Below, in pieces: positions 20,462-31,159 of a DNA stretch of 64,000 nt. A program made the position numbers and the translations under genes. Within the stretch, counting starts at the first letter, position 1, and every line of letters starts with the position of its first letter. The stretch spans positions 6,657,001 through 6,721,000 of the forward strand of contig JALMGJ010000006.1 of the NCBI GenBank assembly GCA_023362775.1. Reading direction: 5' to 3'. The DNA comes from Charina bottae. Taxonomy: Eukaryota > Chordata > Lepidosauria > Squamata > Charinaidae. The notes under the pieces were generated by a model. That model was not told the DNA's origin. It searched no databases and saw nothing but the letters and a program-made list of their open reading frames with translations.

Positions 20462-21172
20462 TAGGCTAACCATATGTCCTGTTTTGAACGGGACAGTCCC
20501 GTTTTTTAAACAATTCCCGACCGTCCCGTCGTCTTAATAAAAATGTCAATTTTGTCCCGTTTTTTAAAAAATTTGAAAGTTCCCGTGAACCTGTCAGGAT
20601 GGAGGCCGAGTCGGAAGAGGAAAAGCTGCTGACGACGAAGGCGTGAAATTCAAATCGGAGCCAGAGCCTACGATTGGGGAAAGTCGGGCCAGAACCTCCA
20701 CCGCCTATCAGCACGCGCGTTAGGCGAGCTGAGAGGCGGGCCGAACAATGGGAGGAGTGAAGGGTCCTCCCCGGCCCGCCCGCTTGCCCGCCTGCATGGC
20801 TTGCCTCACCTGCCCTGCCGGCCGGGCAGTGACCGCGGATGGACCGAGCGTGCTCTCCTCCTGGGGCCGTGGCCCTGGCTGAGGAGGGGCGAGCTCGTGC
20901 TCCCCCGGCACCCTTCTGCCCGCATTGGGTGACCCTCATACTCCCCACGCCCGCTGCAGTAGTGGAGGGCTGCGGGGCTGTGGGGCTGGAGGTGGTGAGG
21001 GGAACAATGAGAGCACCCACCCGCCCTGTTTGCCGGGGCGCCGCAGGGACCGCGCTGCCGGCGAGGCTTTAGACGGAGTGTGCGCACATGCATGCATGTG
21101 TGCCCACTTTGTCCGGCGAGCCATGGGTAGGTTAGGGTCCCGTTTTTGTCTCAAGGAAATATGGTCAGCCTA
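20462..21172. mobile_element. hAT-like MITE (copy B)
   Basis: It has the same termini as 261-996 and the same 8-bp AGATTAAG duplication at 20454-20461 and 21173-21180. The interior is about 25 bp shorter than in copy A because of small indels in the GC-rich core. Confidence 0.8.
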
Positions 21173-21180
21173 AGATTAAG

Positions 21181-22565
21181 GGAGGAGAAGGGATGAAGGT
21201 TTGAAGTCTTTAAGGAGGCTTTCCACATTGCAGTGATGTAAAGATAGCGAACTCCTGGGCATTTTGAAGAAGTGTGATTGTTGTATCTCTGGTAGCTTTC
21301 ATTTCCCCTAAGAAAAAAGACATGCGTGAGCAAAAGGTCCATTGCTTTGAAAAGCTTCTTGTTGAGCGCCAGTGGTAGACTCAAACTGAAGAGGCTGGCA
21401 CCTTTCCTTTAATCCCTCAATGGGGTCTCCAAAATAGCTGGTATATCAGAAGGAGTTGATTTTAGACCCCCTTCTAGCATGCAGCTACATGTTACTCCAA
21501 TCTCTACCCTGGTTCAGTGGCGCATTATGCCTATATAATTTAGGGGACCGCAAAATTTTGAAGCAAAAAAAAAAAGATGTAACAACAACAAAGGGTATCT
21601 TATAACAAAGCTGTTTCAGAGATATTTCCTTACCAGATTCGTCAACGCTGTCAACAATTACAGGGCTTCTAATGTACTAGAAAAGTTCTAAAGAGACATT
21701 CAGATATGTATCTGCCTTGAAAGAAGCCAATGTTGAACCCCCCCACCCATAGGCTCCTGTGGGGGTGTCACGGGTTCTTTTTATACCCAAGATTGTTTAT
21801 CCAGACTCAAATAAAAGTCCCCCAATAAAGCACTGTACATTTAAAGTTTTTAAGTCTCCCCTTATAAATTTAGGGGGTGTGTTTTACTTTAAGCAAATAT
21901 GTACAATATAAAAGTGTTCTATATAACTATGTGATTAGCTAATATGATCCTAGTTTATAACTAACCTAAATTACTAATGGACTTATACTATACAACTATT
22001 TCTATCCTTACCTAATACATATATAAACTAACTATTCTTATATTACTCCTGCTGCTACAAGGTTACGCGGTTGCTACTATGTCTAGTACACAGAGCTTCT
22101 TTAATTGGGCAGTTTGCATACACTTGTCCCTCTTCAGACATTTGCTGCAGGACTTTTATTCTGCGTGTTGTTTCTTCTGGACCTTCCAAGTCTCTGTGGG
22201 AAAATAAACACCTTTTTGCTTCTTTGGTTGCTTTATTTCCTTTCTGGCTGCCTGCTTCACAATCTCCAAACACACACCAGCCCTGCTCTTGTCCTGCTTT
22301 CTCTCACCATCTCCTCTCAGCTGTTCCACATGAAGGCTTTTATCAGCTGCTCCGCTGTTCCAACGCTGAGAGAAGGTTTGAAGTAGAGGGGAGGGAGGCA
22401 ATCACAGGTGCCTGTAATTTCCTTACAGCCTGCTCTCCCACGGGGGACCGCCAACTAAGGCCAGCCCAGCCCCACCAACGGATTGTGCCGGCTGGGAGAG
22501 CACGGTTGGCTTGCCTGCGGTCAAGGATCGGGTAGACTGTACCTCTGAGGGTCCTGAAAACCCAG
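21181..22565. other. Unassigned sequence (copy B)
   Basis: It is the counterpart of 1005-2368. No gene is recognised. Confidence 0.5.
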
Positions 22566-23051
22566 TCAACCAGTAGACTCTATATCAGTAGAGCCAGGAA
22601 CAGAGTCCGAAGCAAAGGCTGCCAGAGCCGATGGACAGGATGTATCTGAAGATGACAAAGGCTGAGATGCTGATGCTGGAGGGGCCCACCTGAGGAACTG
22701 GAGCTGTTTCTTTATCACCTCCGCAAAGTGTCCTGGGAAAAGGGGGACCAGCAGCTGAAGAAGCTCCTTCTTTAGCATCCCGACACTCCAGAGATGGTCT
22801 GCATGCCCCTGTAGAGCCTCGTTGTCCTCCGTAGACCAGGTCATCCATTTTGATGGAAGAGTTGTTACTTGCACGGGATTCAATTCCACAGAATTGAATT
22901 GTAGTGGAATTTGTGCGTGCTTAAGCTTCGCTGGGATGGAAACTGGATACCGCAGAAGCACAGGAATTGACTGGAACAGGAACAGTACTGAGAGCATTGA
23001 TTGTTTTATCTGGAGCATGAAAGGACTTGCGTGTTCATGGAGAGGGGCCAT
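22566..23051 (-). CDS. Unrecognised 161-aa open frame with Myb-like helix (copy B)
   Basis: It is the counterpart of 2369-2854, the same length and still open, with only a couple of residue changes (I to V and T to A). See copy A for the motif reasoning. Retention in both copies is weak evidence for function because the copies are young. Confidence 0.3.
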   Translation of the reverse strand: MAPLHEHASPFMLQIKQSMLSVLFLFQSIPVLLRYPVSIPAKLKHAQIPLQFNSVELNPVQVTTLPSKWMTWSTEDNEALQGHADHLWSVGMLKKELLQLLVPLFPGHFAEVIKKQLQFLRWAPPASASQPLSSSDTSCPSALAAFASDSVPGSTDIESTG

Positions 23052-23892
23052 TGAGATGAATGGTCATCAACCATTCCTGCATCAGCTTATGCAATAACCA
23101 CTGTTGCCATGGACAAAGTACGTATTTTGAGTGATACATTAGGGTTTCAAAGAACATTGAGAATTGCCTCTTCCCATACGAACTCATGCGCTGTTCGTGT
23201 TCCTGTACCCTGAGGTGCATCATCAGACATACTAGACTGAGTGCAAGATCCATTGGGCCCTGTTACAGCTCCTCTTTCAGAGGCAGTTAAGGTTTTCCTT
23301 TCCTGTTTGTTGCATTTAAAGACTGAGCCTTTTCTCGGCAACTTGAAAGCTGGCTGCTTTTAAATCAGGATGGCTAATCGTTCTAGATCAAGTTATATCG
23401 TAAGTGTATTTGTTATATACTGATTTGCTTGAACATCTATGAAAGAAAGGGGGAGGTATATGTGCTAGTGAAAAGGTGCTGAACGAGACAGCAATTCTGA
23501 CCACAGGAATAAACTTCACTGGACGCTCTGGAATTTACTTCTGAATAAATATGCACAGGATTACACCAGAAACCGAAATGCTAGCACTAAATAAATGTAT
23601 CACTGTGGCTATTTAAACAGATTCCATTGTGGGGATTTATATTCTCAACTTTTTTTTTTTGCTCATGCTCCCCTTCTGAGCCTCATTTACCTCTGTGACC
23701 CCCTTCATAGTCACTGTTAGCTGTAAAAAAAGTACTTTACCGTATTGTAACTGTCTTTATATTATAAAAAGTATTTGTAGTAGCTAACAAAAATGATCAA
23801 TCTATGCCGACATAATTGTGCCATAGGAAACAAAATTCTCAAAGACAAAATGTCTAGCAGCAGCATAAGCTCCCCCCCCCCCCGCCGAGATA
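23052..23892. other. Unassigned sequence (copy B)
   Basis: It is the counterpart of 2855-3700. The C-run near 23873-23883 differs in length from copy A. No gene is recognised. Confidence 0.5.
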
Positions 23893-24162
23893 CAACAACC
23901 AAAGAAAATTCACAACCATTAATCACCAGGTGTGACGACAGTGTCGACCACTTGTCCAAGTGGTGTCTGTAACCATTGCAGTAACCAAATTTAAAGGTTA
24001 GCACACACTCCTTACCCAATTCGGTAAATTAATACACATTGTCCTCAGGCATGTCTGGGTAAATCAATTCCATAGGCAAAACTGTGTAACCATATGTAAT
24101 CTGTGCCCCAGTCCTAGTAAAAGTTTCCAACAAATCATAAGGGCCAAAATTATAAATAGAAT
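23893..24162. repeat. Internal repeat R, copy 3
   Basis: It is the counterpart of 3701-3969 within copy B. Confidence 0.7.
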
Positions 24163-26172
24163 CCTCAAACAATAAAGCGTCTGAATCCTGACTGAAAAGG
24201 ATCCAGATAATCCACTTCATCCATGGCCCTCTGAAGCTGTTGCGCAACCACGTTCCCCCAAAAGAGGAGGTTAGATAACTGGACAAAAATTGTCCAGTAT
24301 GGTGTCCAGCGAAGGCTTCTTCAGGAGGGGAGAACCAAGACCTCTTTAATAGGTAAGGGAACAATCCCCTCACTCAAAAGAAAAATTAACCACTGCTAGA
24401 ACCCACTCTCATGACACTCCCCGGGCGACTTTCACAAATCAGGTGGGGCATGGGTCTAAAGAGCAGGTGGCTGAGCTCACAATCCTAAGGACCATGTCCA
24501 CTTGCTCAGGTCCAACAGATTCAAACCATTCTCAGATAATCAGGCAAGACTCCACTGTAGGCATCTCCTCTGGACCTGCAACAAGGCCGGTATCCAACTG
24601 TGAGCAAATCAGAGCAATTTTGTCCGACAGATGGTGAGCATATTCCTCCGCACGCCCCTCCAAAATGTTCCCCGAGCCCCCTTTACCCAAGAGGGCTCAT
24701 GTCACCTGAAACAGGGCTGCAGGGGAGCTATAGTATCTGTGGACGCAATAAGGGTGGGGAAGTATTGATGCTTCACTGCCCTTACCTCCACAAGGTAGGC
24801 CTTAATAGCAGCTCTAACCCGTGTCCGATCGAGTTTGTCCTTTGTTGAACTCCAGCAACACTCTAGACATCTTTTCTCATTTCATCTTCCTCAGCTCCTC
24901 CATGTGTGTGTTTGTGTCAGAAGCACCAAAGCGCTTCTGTAGTGAAAGGATTTGCCGGTGACATCACCGTTGCCCGGGGGAAGCCCAAGGAGGCTCCTTT
25001 CATGTCCCTGTGATTTTTCCCACCGGAGTGGTACCTAATTTATCTAATCACATTTGCATGCTTTTGAACTGTTAGGTTGGAAGGAGCTGGGACTGATTTT
25101 TAATAATTGCCGGTAGCTCACTCCAGCACGCGGCTCACACTCTTTGGTTTCAAACACCTTAATGGCTTCTGACTCAGCATCTTAACCTCTGAGCCACTGC
25201 GCTCCTCCATGAACCATAGGGAGTGACAGGATCCCCGAGAGAGGAGAGATCCCATTGGTCCAATCCAATCCAATCCAAAGCCTCAGCCACCTCCTTATTC
25301 CAAGTGGCGACCAAGGCTTTGGATGGACCGTGCAACAGACCAACAGGAACAACCCCCTAATGGGTCCAGCCTCCCTGCAGTGGATAGTGGCACTAGAGAA
25401 TCCCATGGAAACGCCCTGACAAAGGGGACACCAAAAGCTCCCCCAGTTTCAGATCACATAGCCACTACTCTGACAGGAACACACCAGATCTGGTGTGACC
25501 ACTGTCCCATGTTGGGCTCTTAATGACCTGGGACAGGCCCATTGCCATCATGGTGGCCCTGCGCTTCTGAGCCACCTCAGGCCTCACCTCCAGAAAAGGC
25601 AGGTTGAAGTCCCCCAAGACTATAAGTCTGGGGAACTCCACTACCAGCCCAGAAATGGAGTCAAGGAGCTCAGGTGGGGAGGTTGCTATACAGCAGGGAG
25701 GCTGATACAGCACCAACAATTCCAAGTGATCCCTAGGGCCCAACTTAATGAACAGGGTCTCACATCCGATGACCTGTGGTACAGTGCCTCTGAAAGCCTT
25801 AAGGGATTCCCGGAATGCAATCGCCCCACCCCTGCCCCAGAGTCTCGGCTGATGCCACACCCAGAACCCCGCTGAGCATATTTCCGAAAGGGCTACCCCC
25901 CCCCCCACTTCCCGGACCCAGCCAGGTCCCAGTGATACATGCCAGGTCGGCCGTCTCATCCTGATTAAATCGCTAATGAGGGAGATCTTATTACAGACTA
26001 ACCTGGCATTTGGTAGCAGCAGCTGGAGGGCAGGGCAACTGAAGGTCTGCTCACGGTGCCAGGGTAGAGGCCAAAGAACTGGAACGCGAAACCAGTATAA
26101 GACAACTGTTCCGCACTCCACAAGAGCGGCCGGCTCCCTGTCCCCCACCATTCCTCCCCATGCCCATGTCAT
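24163..26172 (-). mobile_element. CR1/L2-like LINE fragment (copy B)
   Basis: The endonuclease frame is better preserved here than in copy A: a 235-residue frame at 25465-26172 runs without a stop from NARLVCNKISLISDLI to GLSQVIKSPTWDSGHT. The early RT blocks lie at about 24163-24400 as in copy A, and the SINE is nested at 25022-25207. Confidence 0.78.
25022..25207 (-). mobile_element. tRNA-headed SINE fragment (copy B)
   Basis: It is the counterpart of 4826-5005, with the same head and truncation. Confidence 0.7.
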
Positions 26173-26684
26173 GAACGAGTCAAGTCAAAATAGAAGCAAA
26201 AGGTTTTTATTGAAGCGTTTGCAAAGGCTGGTGGACTCAACAGTGCCAAACAAAGCGCACCAGGGAAGAGCCACACCCAGCAACAATTAGAGCTCATCTT
26301 TTATAGCCCTTTGCCCGGACGCTTTAGCCCTCCTCCTTTTACCCATAGGCTGGGTAGTCAGGAGTGAACAGCCTATACTGTCCGCCTCAATTGTCCCGCC
26401 TCTGTTTACATCTCCCACTCCCCACTTCTTACCTCCCCTTCCCCTTTATTTATTTCCTTGTAAGGAAGGTGTCCTACTTTAAGCAATGCTCATTAGCCTC
26501 ACCTTTGACCGCAAAGTTTCCTATAGCATGTGGGTTACGTTCAGCTTGCTAAAAATATATTCTCATTTCCTACAGGTAGTTATGTCAGAAATTTTGTTAA
26601 CTAATGCAGGAAAGGTCCAACGTAGGTTTATGGGTTAAGTTTATTAATTCTTTGTTAATAATAACTAATTTCATATTTCTCTCA
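26167..26684 (-). repeat. Gammaretrovirus-like LTR, 518 bp (copy B)
   Basis: It is the counterpart of 5962-6479, identical in length and with a few substitutions. Confidence 0.7.
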
Positions 26685-27861
26685 CCCATCACCACCATAA
26701 TGCCATGGCCCACCTCCACCCCCCAATGGCAGCCCCATCCCGAAAACCAAGACAAGGGACAAAAACCTCCCAACCAACCATCACTGGGAGGGGAAGCCGG
26801 GCACCCCAAGGCACTATAGTTTCACCAGCTCTCAGTGTCATCAGGGTACATAGCCACCACCTCCCCACACACTACCATACAATCATGCATATTGTAACCC
26901 ATTCATACATACAAACACAGGTGGCTTCCCCTGCCACTCCCACCAGCTGGTAGAGGGCTCCCCTCATTGACCCACTCTCAGTTCCTCCTCTGACTCTCAT
27001 CCAGAAGGAGGAAACTTTCCATTCACTATAGCGAACAAATGGAGCACATTATTCCTTCCTTCTCAGGGCTACCTGAGGAGGAAGGGGGTCTACAGTAGCC
27101 TGCCACTCTATTATAGCCCCCACCCCTGCCTGGCCATCGCTCAAACCTCCAAGCCCCAACGTCTAACAAGAAGAGTAGATGTGCAGGAAGGAACCAGGTG
27201 ATGACAAAGGAGTCCAGCAGCAGCAAAAAGGGTCCCAACAGCAGCATCCACCAGAAGCTGCTTCCCCAGCCCGCAGCAGCAGCCTGCTCCTCACCCACTC
27301 TCTGCATCCAGCAGCAGCCTGTTCCTCTGGAAAAACAGATCAGGAGCCAGCGCCTGGTCCAAAAAGCCCGCTGTCAAGTCCACAACAAGGATGGCACAGC
27401 CAGCCAAAATCACAAACATGGCCACAAAAACGTTGCAAAATGCCGTAAAGCGACCAGCACAGTAAAACAATAAACACGGCCGTCCTCCAGCATGCTGCGC
27501 TCCAGTCCAGTCTGGCCTGCTCCAACCTCCTCCTCTGTTTGTGCCCGATCCTGATGGGTCATTTTGGTGGTCTTGGTTCCTGGTTTATGATTGGTCATTT
27601 TTGGAGTGCTTATTCCTGTTTGGTTCTTTGTTCATAATTGGGTCCTTGTCTGGGCAAATTTCTGATTTGCCCATTTTGGAGAGCTGATTCCTGGTTGGTC
27701 CTGCTTTTGGGCAGTGTTGTGCTGGTTGTTTTCTCGATTGAAGCTGTGGCAGACTTTGCTGTTAGTTGGCTGTGGACCCTGTGATCCTGGTGTAATTTAA
27801 CTTTTTTTAATCTATACACTACTAAAACGCTCGTGGCTGTTTGATACTTGTAACCTTTAAC
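26685..27861. other. Unassigned sequence with CAG-rich tract (copy B)
   Basis: It is the counterpart of 6480-7656. No supportable gene. Confidence 0.45.
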
Positions 27862-28000
27862 TGGGTGAAACGGGTCGCTCAATCCTGGCTTCTTTCGGCC
27901 ATTGGCTGGCTTACTCTGAAGCTCACAACCTATCAGAATCGCCTAATCAGCATATAATTAAGCCTGCCCCTGTTTACCCAACCCCTTACCCTATTCCAGG
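27862..28000 (-). repeat. Fragment of the gammaretrovirus-like LTR (copy B)
   Basis: It is the counterpart of 7657-7795. Confidence 0.6.
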
Positions 28001-28097
28001 TTGTCATGTTCATTATTGACATTGTACATATCTGATGTAAAACGAGTAAACATACATTGTGTTGGCTCAAAACTATTACAGCAGATATTGTTTCTGG

Positions 28098-28369
28098 ACA
28101 TATATGCATGAATGACTAATACTGACTCTAGCAGTTCTTGTTACATTCTGTTTCTCAGTTTTGTTTTAATGAGGTTCATCTGAGAGAAAGTTCTTTCAAC
28201 GGCAGCATTGGTGAAAGGCAATGCCAGGAATAATAATGCAAAATAACCTATTTCATATAAGTCATGTTCCCCAATTGTTCAGCATTCAAATCATCTGTGT
28301 TTGACCATGACATTAAATGAAGTTTATTCCACTGTTGTTCTAGCAATCCAAGGTTTTTCATTAGTAATC
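28098..28369 (-). pseudogene. hAT transposase C-terminal fragment (copy B)
   Basis: It is the counterpart of 7895-8165, with the same NAAVERTFSQ motif on the minus strand. Confidence 0.72.
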
Positions 28370-28513
28370 TAATGGAATTTAGTAATCCAAGGTCCATTAG
28401 TCACCTGGGGCAGGCCAATCTAATAGGCCCAGCCTCCCAGCGGAAGGGGTGGCACCAGAGAATTGGAGGCTCACCGGTGTCAGATATGAGTCAAGTCAAA
28501 AGGCAAATGGAAA

Positions 28514-28951
28514 CCGTTTATGATGTTCCTCAGATTTTTCTGGTTCCTCCTCTGTTTCCAATTTATAAATCATTTCTCTTACTGCCTTCTTGTTTTTCCC
28601 TTTTGTTTCAGGCCATTGGTCGGGAGTCCATAAGAGGGCATAATCTAATTAATTTTTTAAAGATTTACACGACTTCTGTTTCACATAGTCGTATAAAGCA
28701 TGACACCTAAAGTGATCATTTGACCCATCCCTTGGCCAAGAGGCATTATCATCCTTCCACCACACATAACAACACAGATTTATCATATCTTCCTTACTTA
28801 AGTCTAACTTGTCCACCAGAGGTTTGTACGGTTGTTTGTCCCAATTATCTAACATCTTACCTATAGGACTGCCCTTATCTATTCTCAACGTTGGATTTTT
28901 CCATATTTTCTTAGTGCACTTTTCCTTCCGTACACTCGAGCCTCCTCCCAT
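28514..28951 (-). pseudogene. gag: Gammaretrovirus-like gag, matrix region (copy B)
   Basis: It is the counterpart of 8310-8747. The 100-residue frame 28649-28951 is identical in sequence as far as I can compare, with the same in-frame stop followed by continued coding potential. Confidence 0.7.
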
Positions 28952-29339
28952 GGTTGGTTTAACTATCCTGCCTATTCCCTGTTGACCGTATTTCCAGGGC
29001 CTCCCTTCTTAGAACCAGAACCTCCAGCAGTCGCTGGACTTGTTCACCGGACAAATTTAAGGTCCTAATTCCCAATAACCTCCCAGCCCGCACTGGCTAC
29101 TTTTAAAGGTTATTCTTCTACTGAGACCCATTTATCACACAACTACTACTTCATTCGCACCCGGCCGGTCCTCTCGTGAGGATTCGGAACTGCGAGTTTG
29201 AACTCCACACTCAATTCGCCTTGCCAGCCCTAATGGCCCTTGGGGCGTCTCAAATCACACCGGTCTCAAGAATCTTACAGGCCTACCCAACCAGAACCCT
29301 ACCACCCAGGCAAGGCATTCCATGCACTTTGCGCAACCC

Positions 29340-29348
29340 TCTTACCTG
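29340..29348 (-). promoter_or_regulatory. Splice-donor-like site, downstream leader unit (copy B)
   Basis: CAGGTAAGA on the minus strand, counterpart of 9136-9144. Confidence 0.45.
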
Positions 29349-29464
29349 GGTTCGTGCACGAAGTTGCCCGGTAATTTGTCTCTGGGGGGGATTTTCAGAC
29401 TCGAGTTTTCTCTGCCAACAGGTCTAGGGCCCAGGCAAGGAATTCCATGAGCTTTGTGCAACCC

Positions 29465-29473
29465 TCTTACCTG
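29465..29473 (-). promoter_or_regulatory. Splice-donor-like site, upstream leader unit (copy B)
   Basis: CAGGTAAGA on the minus strand, counterpart of 9261-9269. Confidence 0.45.
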
Positions 29474-29642
29474 GGTTCCTACAGCCTTTTGTTTCTCCTT
29501 TTGACCTCTCTTTTTGTTGTCTGGTTCCTTCACGGGCTCCGGGGTCTAAGACTCAGGAACCCCACACTGGACTACTGAACTCAGTAGGGCATGCCTCCCA
29601 TAGTGAGGTCAGTGCCCAGACTTACCGGACACAGTTAAAGGG

Positions 29643-29660
29643 ATCCCGGACGAGCCCCCA
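29643..29660 (-). promoter_or_regulatory. Primer binding site, tRNA-Pro type (copy B)
   Basis: TGGGGGCTCGTCCGGGAT on the minus strand, three bases from the LTR terminus at 29664. Confidence 0.9.
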
Positions 29661-29663
29661 ATT

Positions 29664-30190
29664 TGTCAGATGTGAGTCAAGTCAAAAGGCAAATGGAAAC
29701 AAAAGGTTTTTATTTTTGAAGCTGTTTGCAAAGAGCTGGTGGACTCCACCGTGCTAGAAAACAAGCCTCACCAGGGTAGAGCCACACCCAGCACAGGTTT
29801 TCACACTTATTTATACAGTCCTTACCCGTCGCTCAATCCTGGCTTCTTTCGGCCATTGGCTGGCTTACTCTGAAGCTCACAACCTATCAGAATCGCCTAA
29901 TCAGCATATAATTAAGCCCACCCGTTTACCCAACCCTTACCCTATTTGAAAAGACCTCTACTCCTATTTACTGTTTCCCTTATAAGGGAAGGCTTCCCAT
30001 TTGAAACATTTGCTGTTTGTCTGAACTCCCTAATTGTGGATACATAGTCTCATATTCCCAACTGTCATCTCTTTTTCTGCAGGTGGTTTTGATAGAAGCC
30101 TTAGTGAGCTAGCTTAGGAAAGTCTCAAAAGTTCAAGCTGTTTTAATTATTAATTCTTTGTTAATAATAACAGATCCCTCATTTCTCTCA
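29664..30190 (-). repeat. 5' LTR of the gammaretrovirus-like ERV, complete (527 bp)
   Basis: On the minus strand it starts TGAGAGAAATG and ends TGACA. It carries TATAAATAAG near 29800 and an AATAAAAA poly(A)-type signal near 29705. It is the intact counterpart of the truncated LTR at 9460-9771. Confidence 0.87.
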
Positions 30191-30483
30191 CCGGGGAATG
30201 ATCTGACCATGGCAGGGGACAAACCAATATCTCCCCCAAATCCATAACACTCTGCCATTGTTCTGACAGAAAAACCAGGTCAGGTGTATTACCACTATTA
30301 TGTGTCGGGCCCTGGATGACTAGGGACAGGCCCATGGCTGCTATGGTGGCCGTGAACTCCCGAGCTATCTCTGACCCTGCAGCCAGAGAAGACAAAGCCC
30401 CCCAATACCGTAAGCGTGGGGAACTCCACCGCCGGTCCAGCCACGGAGTCAAGAAGCTCAGGAAGAGAGGTTGCTACGCAGCA
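30191..30483 (-). mobile_element. CR1/L2-like LINE endonuclease fragment
   Basis: The minus strand reads CCVATSLPELLDS, then MGLSLVIQGPTHNSGNTPDL and VCPLPWSDH: the end of an apurinic-type endonuclease with its Ser-Asp-His signature. It is the outer half of the LINE copy interrupted by the ERV at 28478-30190. Its upstream side joins the virus-like relic at about 30484. Confidence 0.75.
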
Positions 30484-31013
30484 GAGTTACATTGCCTCTT
30501 ACAAAAACCATCACCTTTATAAACAACTGAAAATGGACCATCACCCCTAAGCAAATAATTAACTAATCATCTTGGAAACAACCCCAATTATTCAAAAGTG
30601 TCCCGGGCTCACCACTAGTTTTCTGATAACCAGCAACACCGCAACCATAAGGTGAAACTATACAATAGTTCTTCCTAAAAAGAGTAGTAATGGTCAAGAA
30701 ATGTTGAAACACCATACCTCTTCCAATACTCATGCACCAAAACCTGTGTAAATTCATTTTCATTAGCATCAAATGTCTCAGCATCAGTTATACCATTAAC
30801 AGCAACAGAAGGAACTTTAGAAAAAGCAGATGTGACTCTACCAATGAAATCAGTTTCAACCATATAAACATCAGTAATGATGTTTTCTGCATCACTCGTA
30901 GCAACCAATTGCGTCAAAAATCTGAAAACACTACAAAACAGCACAAGCACCAACACTCCAAGCTGAAATTCCCTGACCTACTTTAGTAACATCAAAATCA
31001 AATTTAGGTTATT
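30484..31013 (-). pseudogene. Endogenous viral element: RdRp of a positive-strand RNA virus (hepe-like)
   Basis: On the minus strand the ordered RNA polymerase signatures are visible in three frames. GQGISAWS (30955-30978) is the block ahead of motif A. DANENEFTQ (30744-30770) is motif A-like. TSGEPGTLLNN (30587-30619) is motif B with S-G-x3-T-x3-N. VVYKGDG (about 30507-30527) is motif C with G-D-G in place of G-D-D. Gaps are roughly 60, 40 and 20 residues. The S-G-E-P-x-T form of motif B points to the hepelivirus part of the alphavirus-like supergroup. At least two frameshifts and several stops make it non-coding. Codons are strikingly T-ending. No retroviral features adjoin it, so capture by a LINE is likely. 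The family level is inference. Confidence 0.75.
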
Positions 31014-31080
31014 TATTTATTATTTATATTTATATCACCGCCCATCTCCCCCAAAACGGGGACTCTAACAATATCTTAAA
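31014..31080. repeat. Interspersed repeat fragment with CCGCCCATCTC motif
   Basis: A (TTTA)n-rich lead is followed by CCGCCCATCTCCCCC and GGGGACTCT. The same motif pair occurs at 33596-33665 and, diverged, at 46300-46345, so it is an interspersed repeat, probably the 3' end of a LINE or SINE family. Confidence 0.55.
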
Positions 31081-31159
31081 GCTTGAATCTAACGATTCTT
31101 GCATCACAGTTATCATAGTCACCAGAACCCAAGAAAGACTCCATATATTGTAGTGTTTA

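Larger units (their letters stand above)
20205..29996. repeat. Segmental duplication, copy B
   Basis: It is the counterpart of 1-9771. Here the gammaretrovirus-like LTR at its right end is uninterrupted: GGCTTC at 29991-29996 continues straight into CCATTTG, the empty-site arrangement lacking the betaretrovirus-like provirus. The left extension (17709-20204) presumably belongs to the same duplicated unit. Confidence 0.95.
28478..30190 (-). mobile_element. Internally deleted gammaretrovirus-like ERV (copy B, complete)
   Basis: The element spans 1713 bp between CCGG at 28474-28477 and CCGG at 30191-30194. It comprises the full 5' LTR (29664-30190), primer site, leader, matrix-coding sequence and about 37 bases of 3' LTR. 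Removing it and one CCGG restores a continuous LINE endonuclease reading (LVCPLPWSDH on one side, and the matching continuation on the other), which proves the insertion site. Confidence 0.88.
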
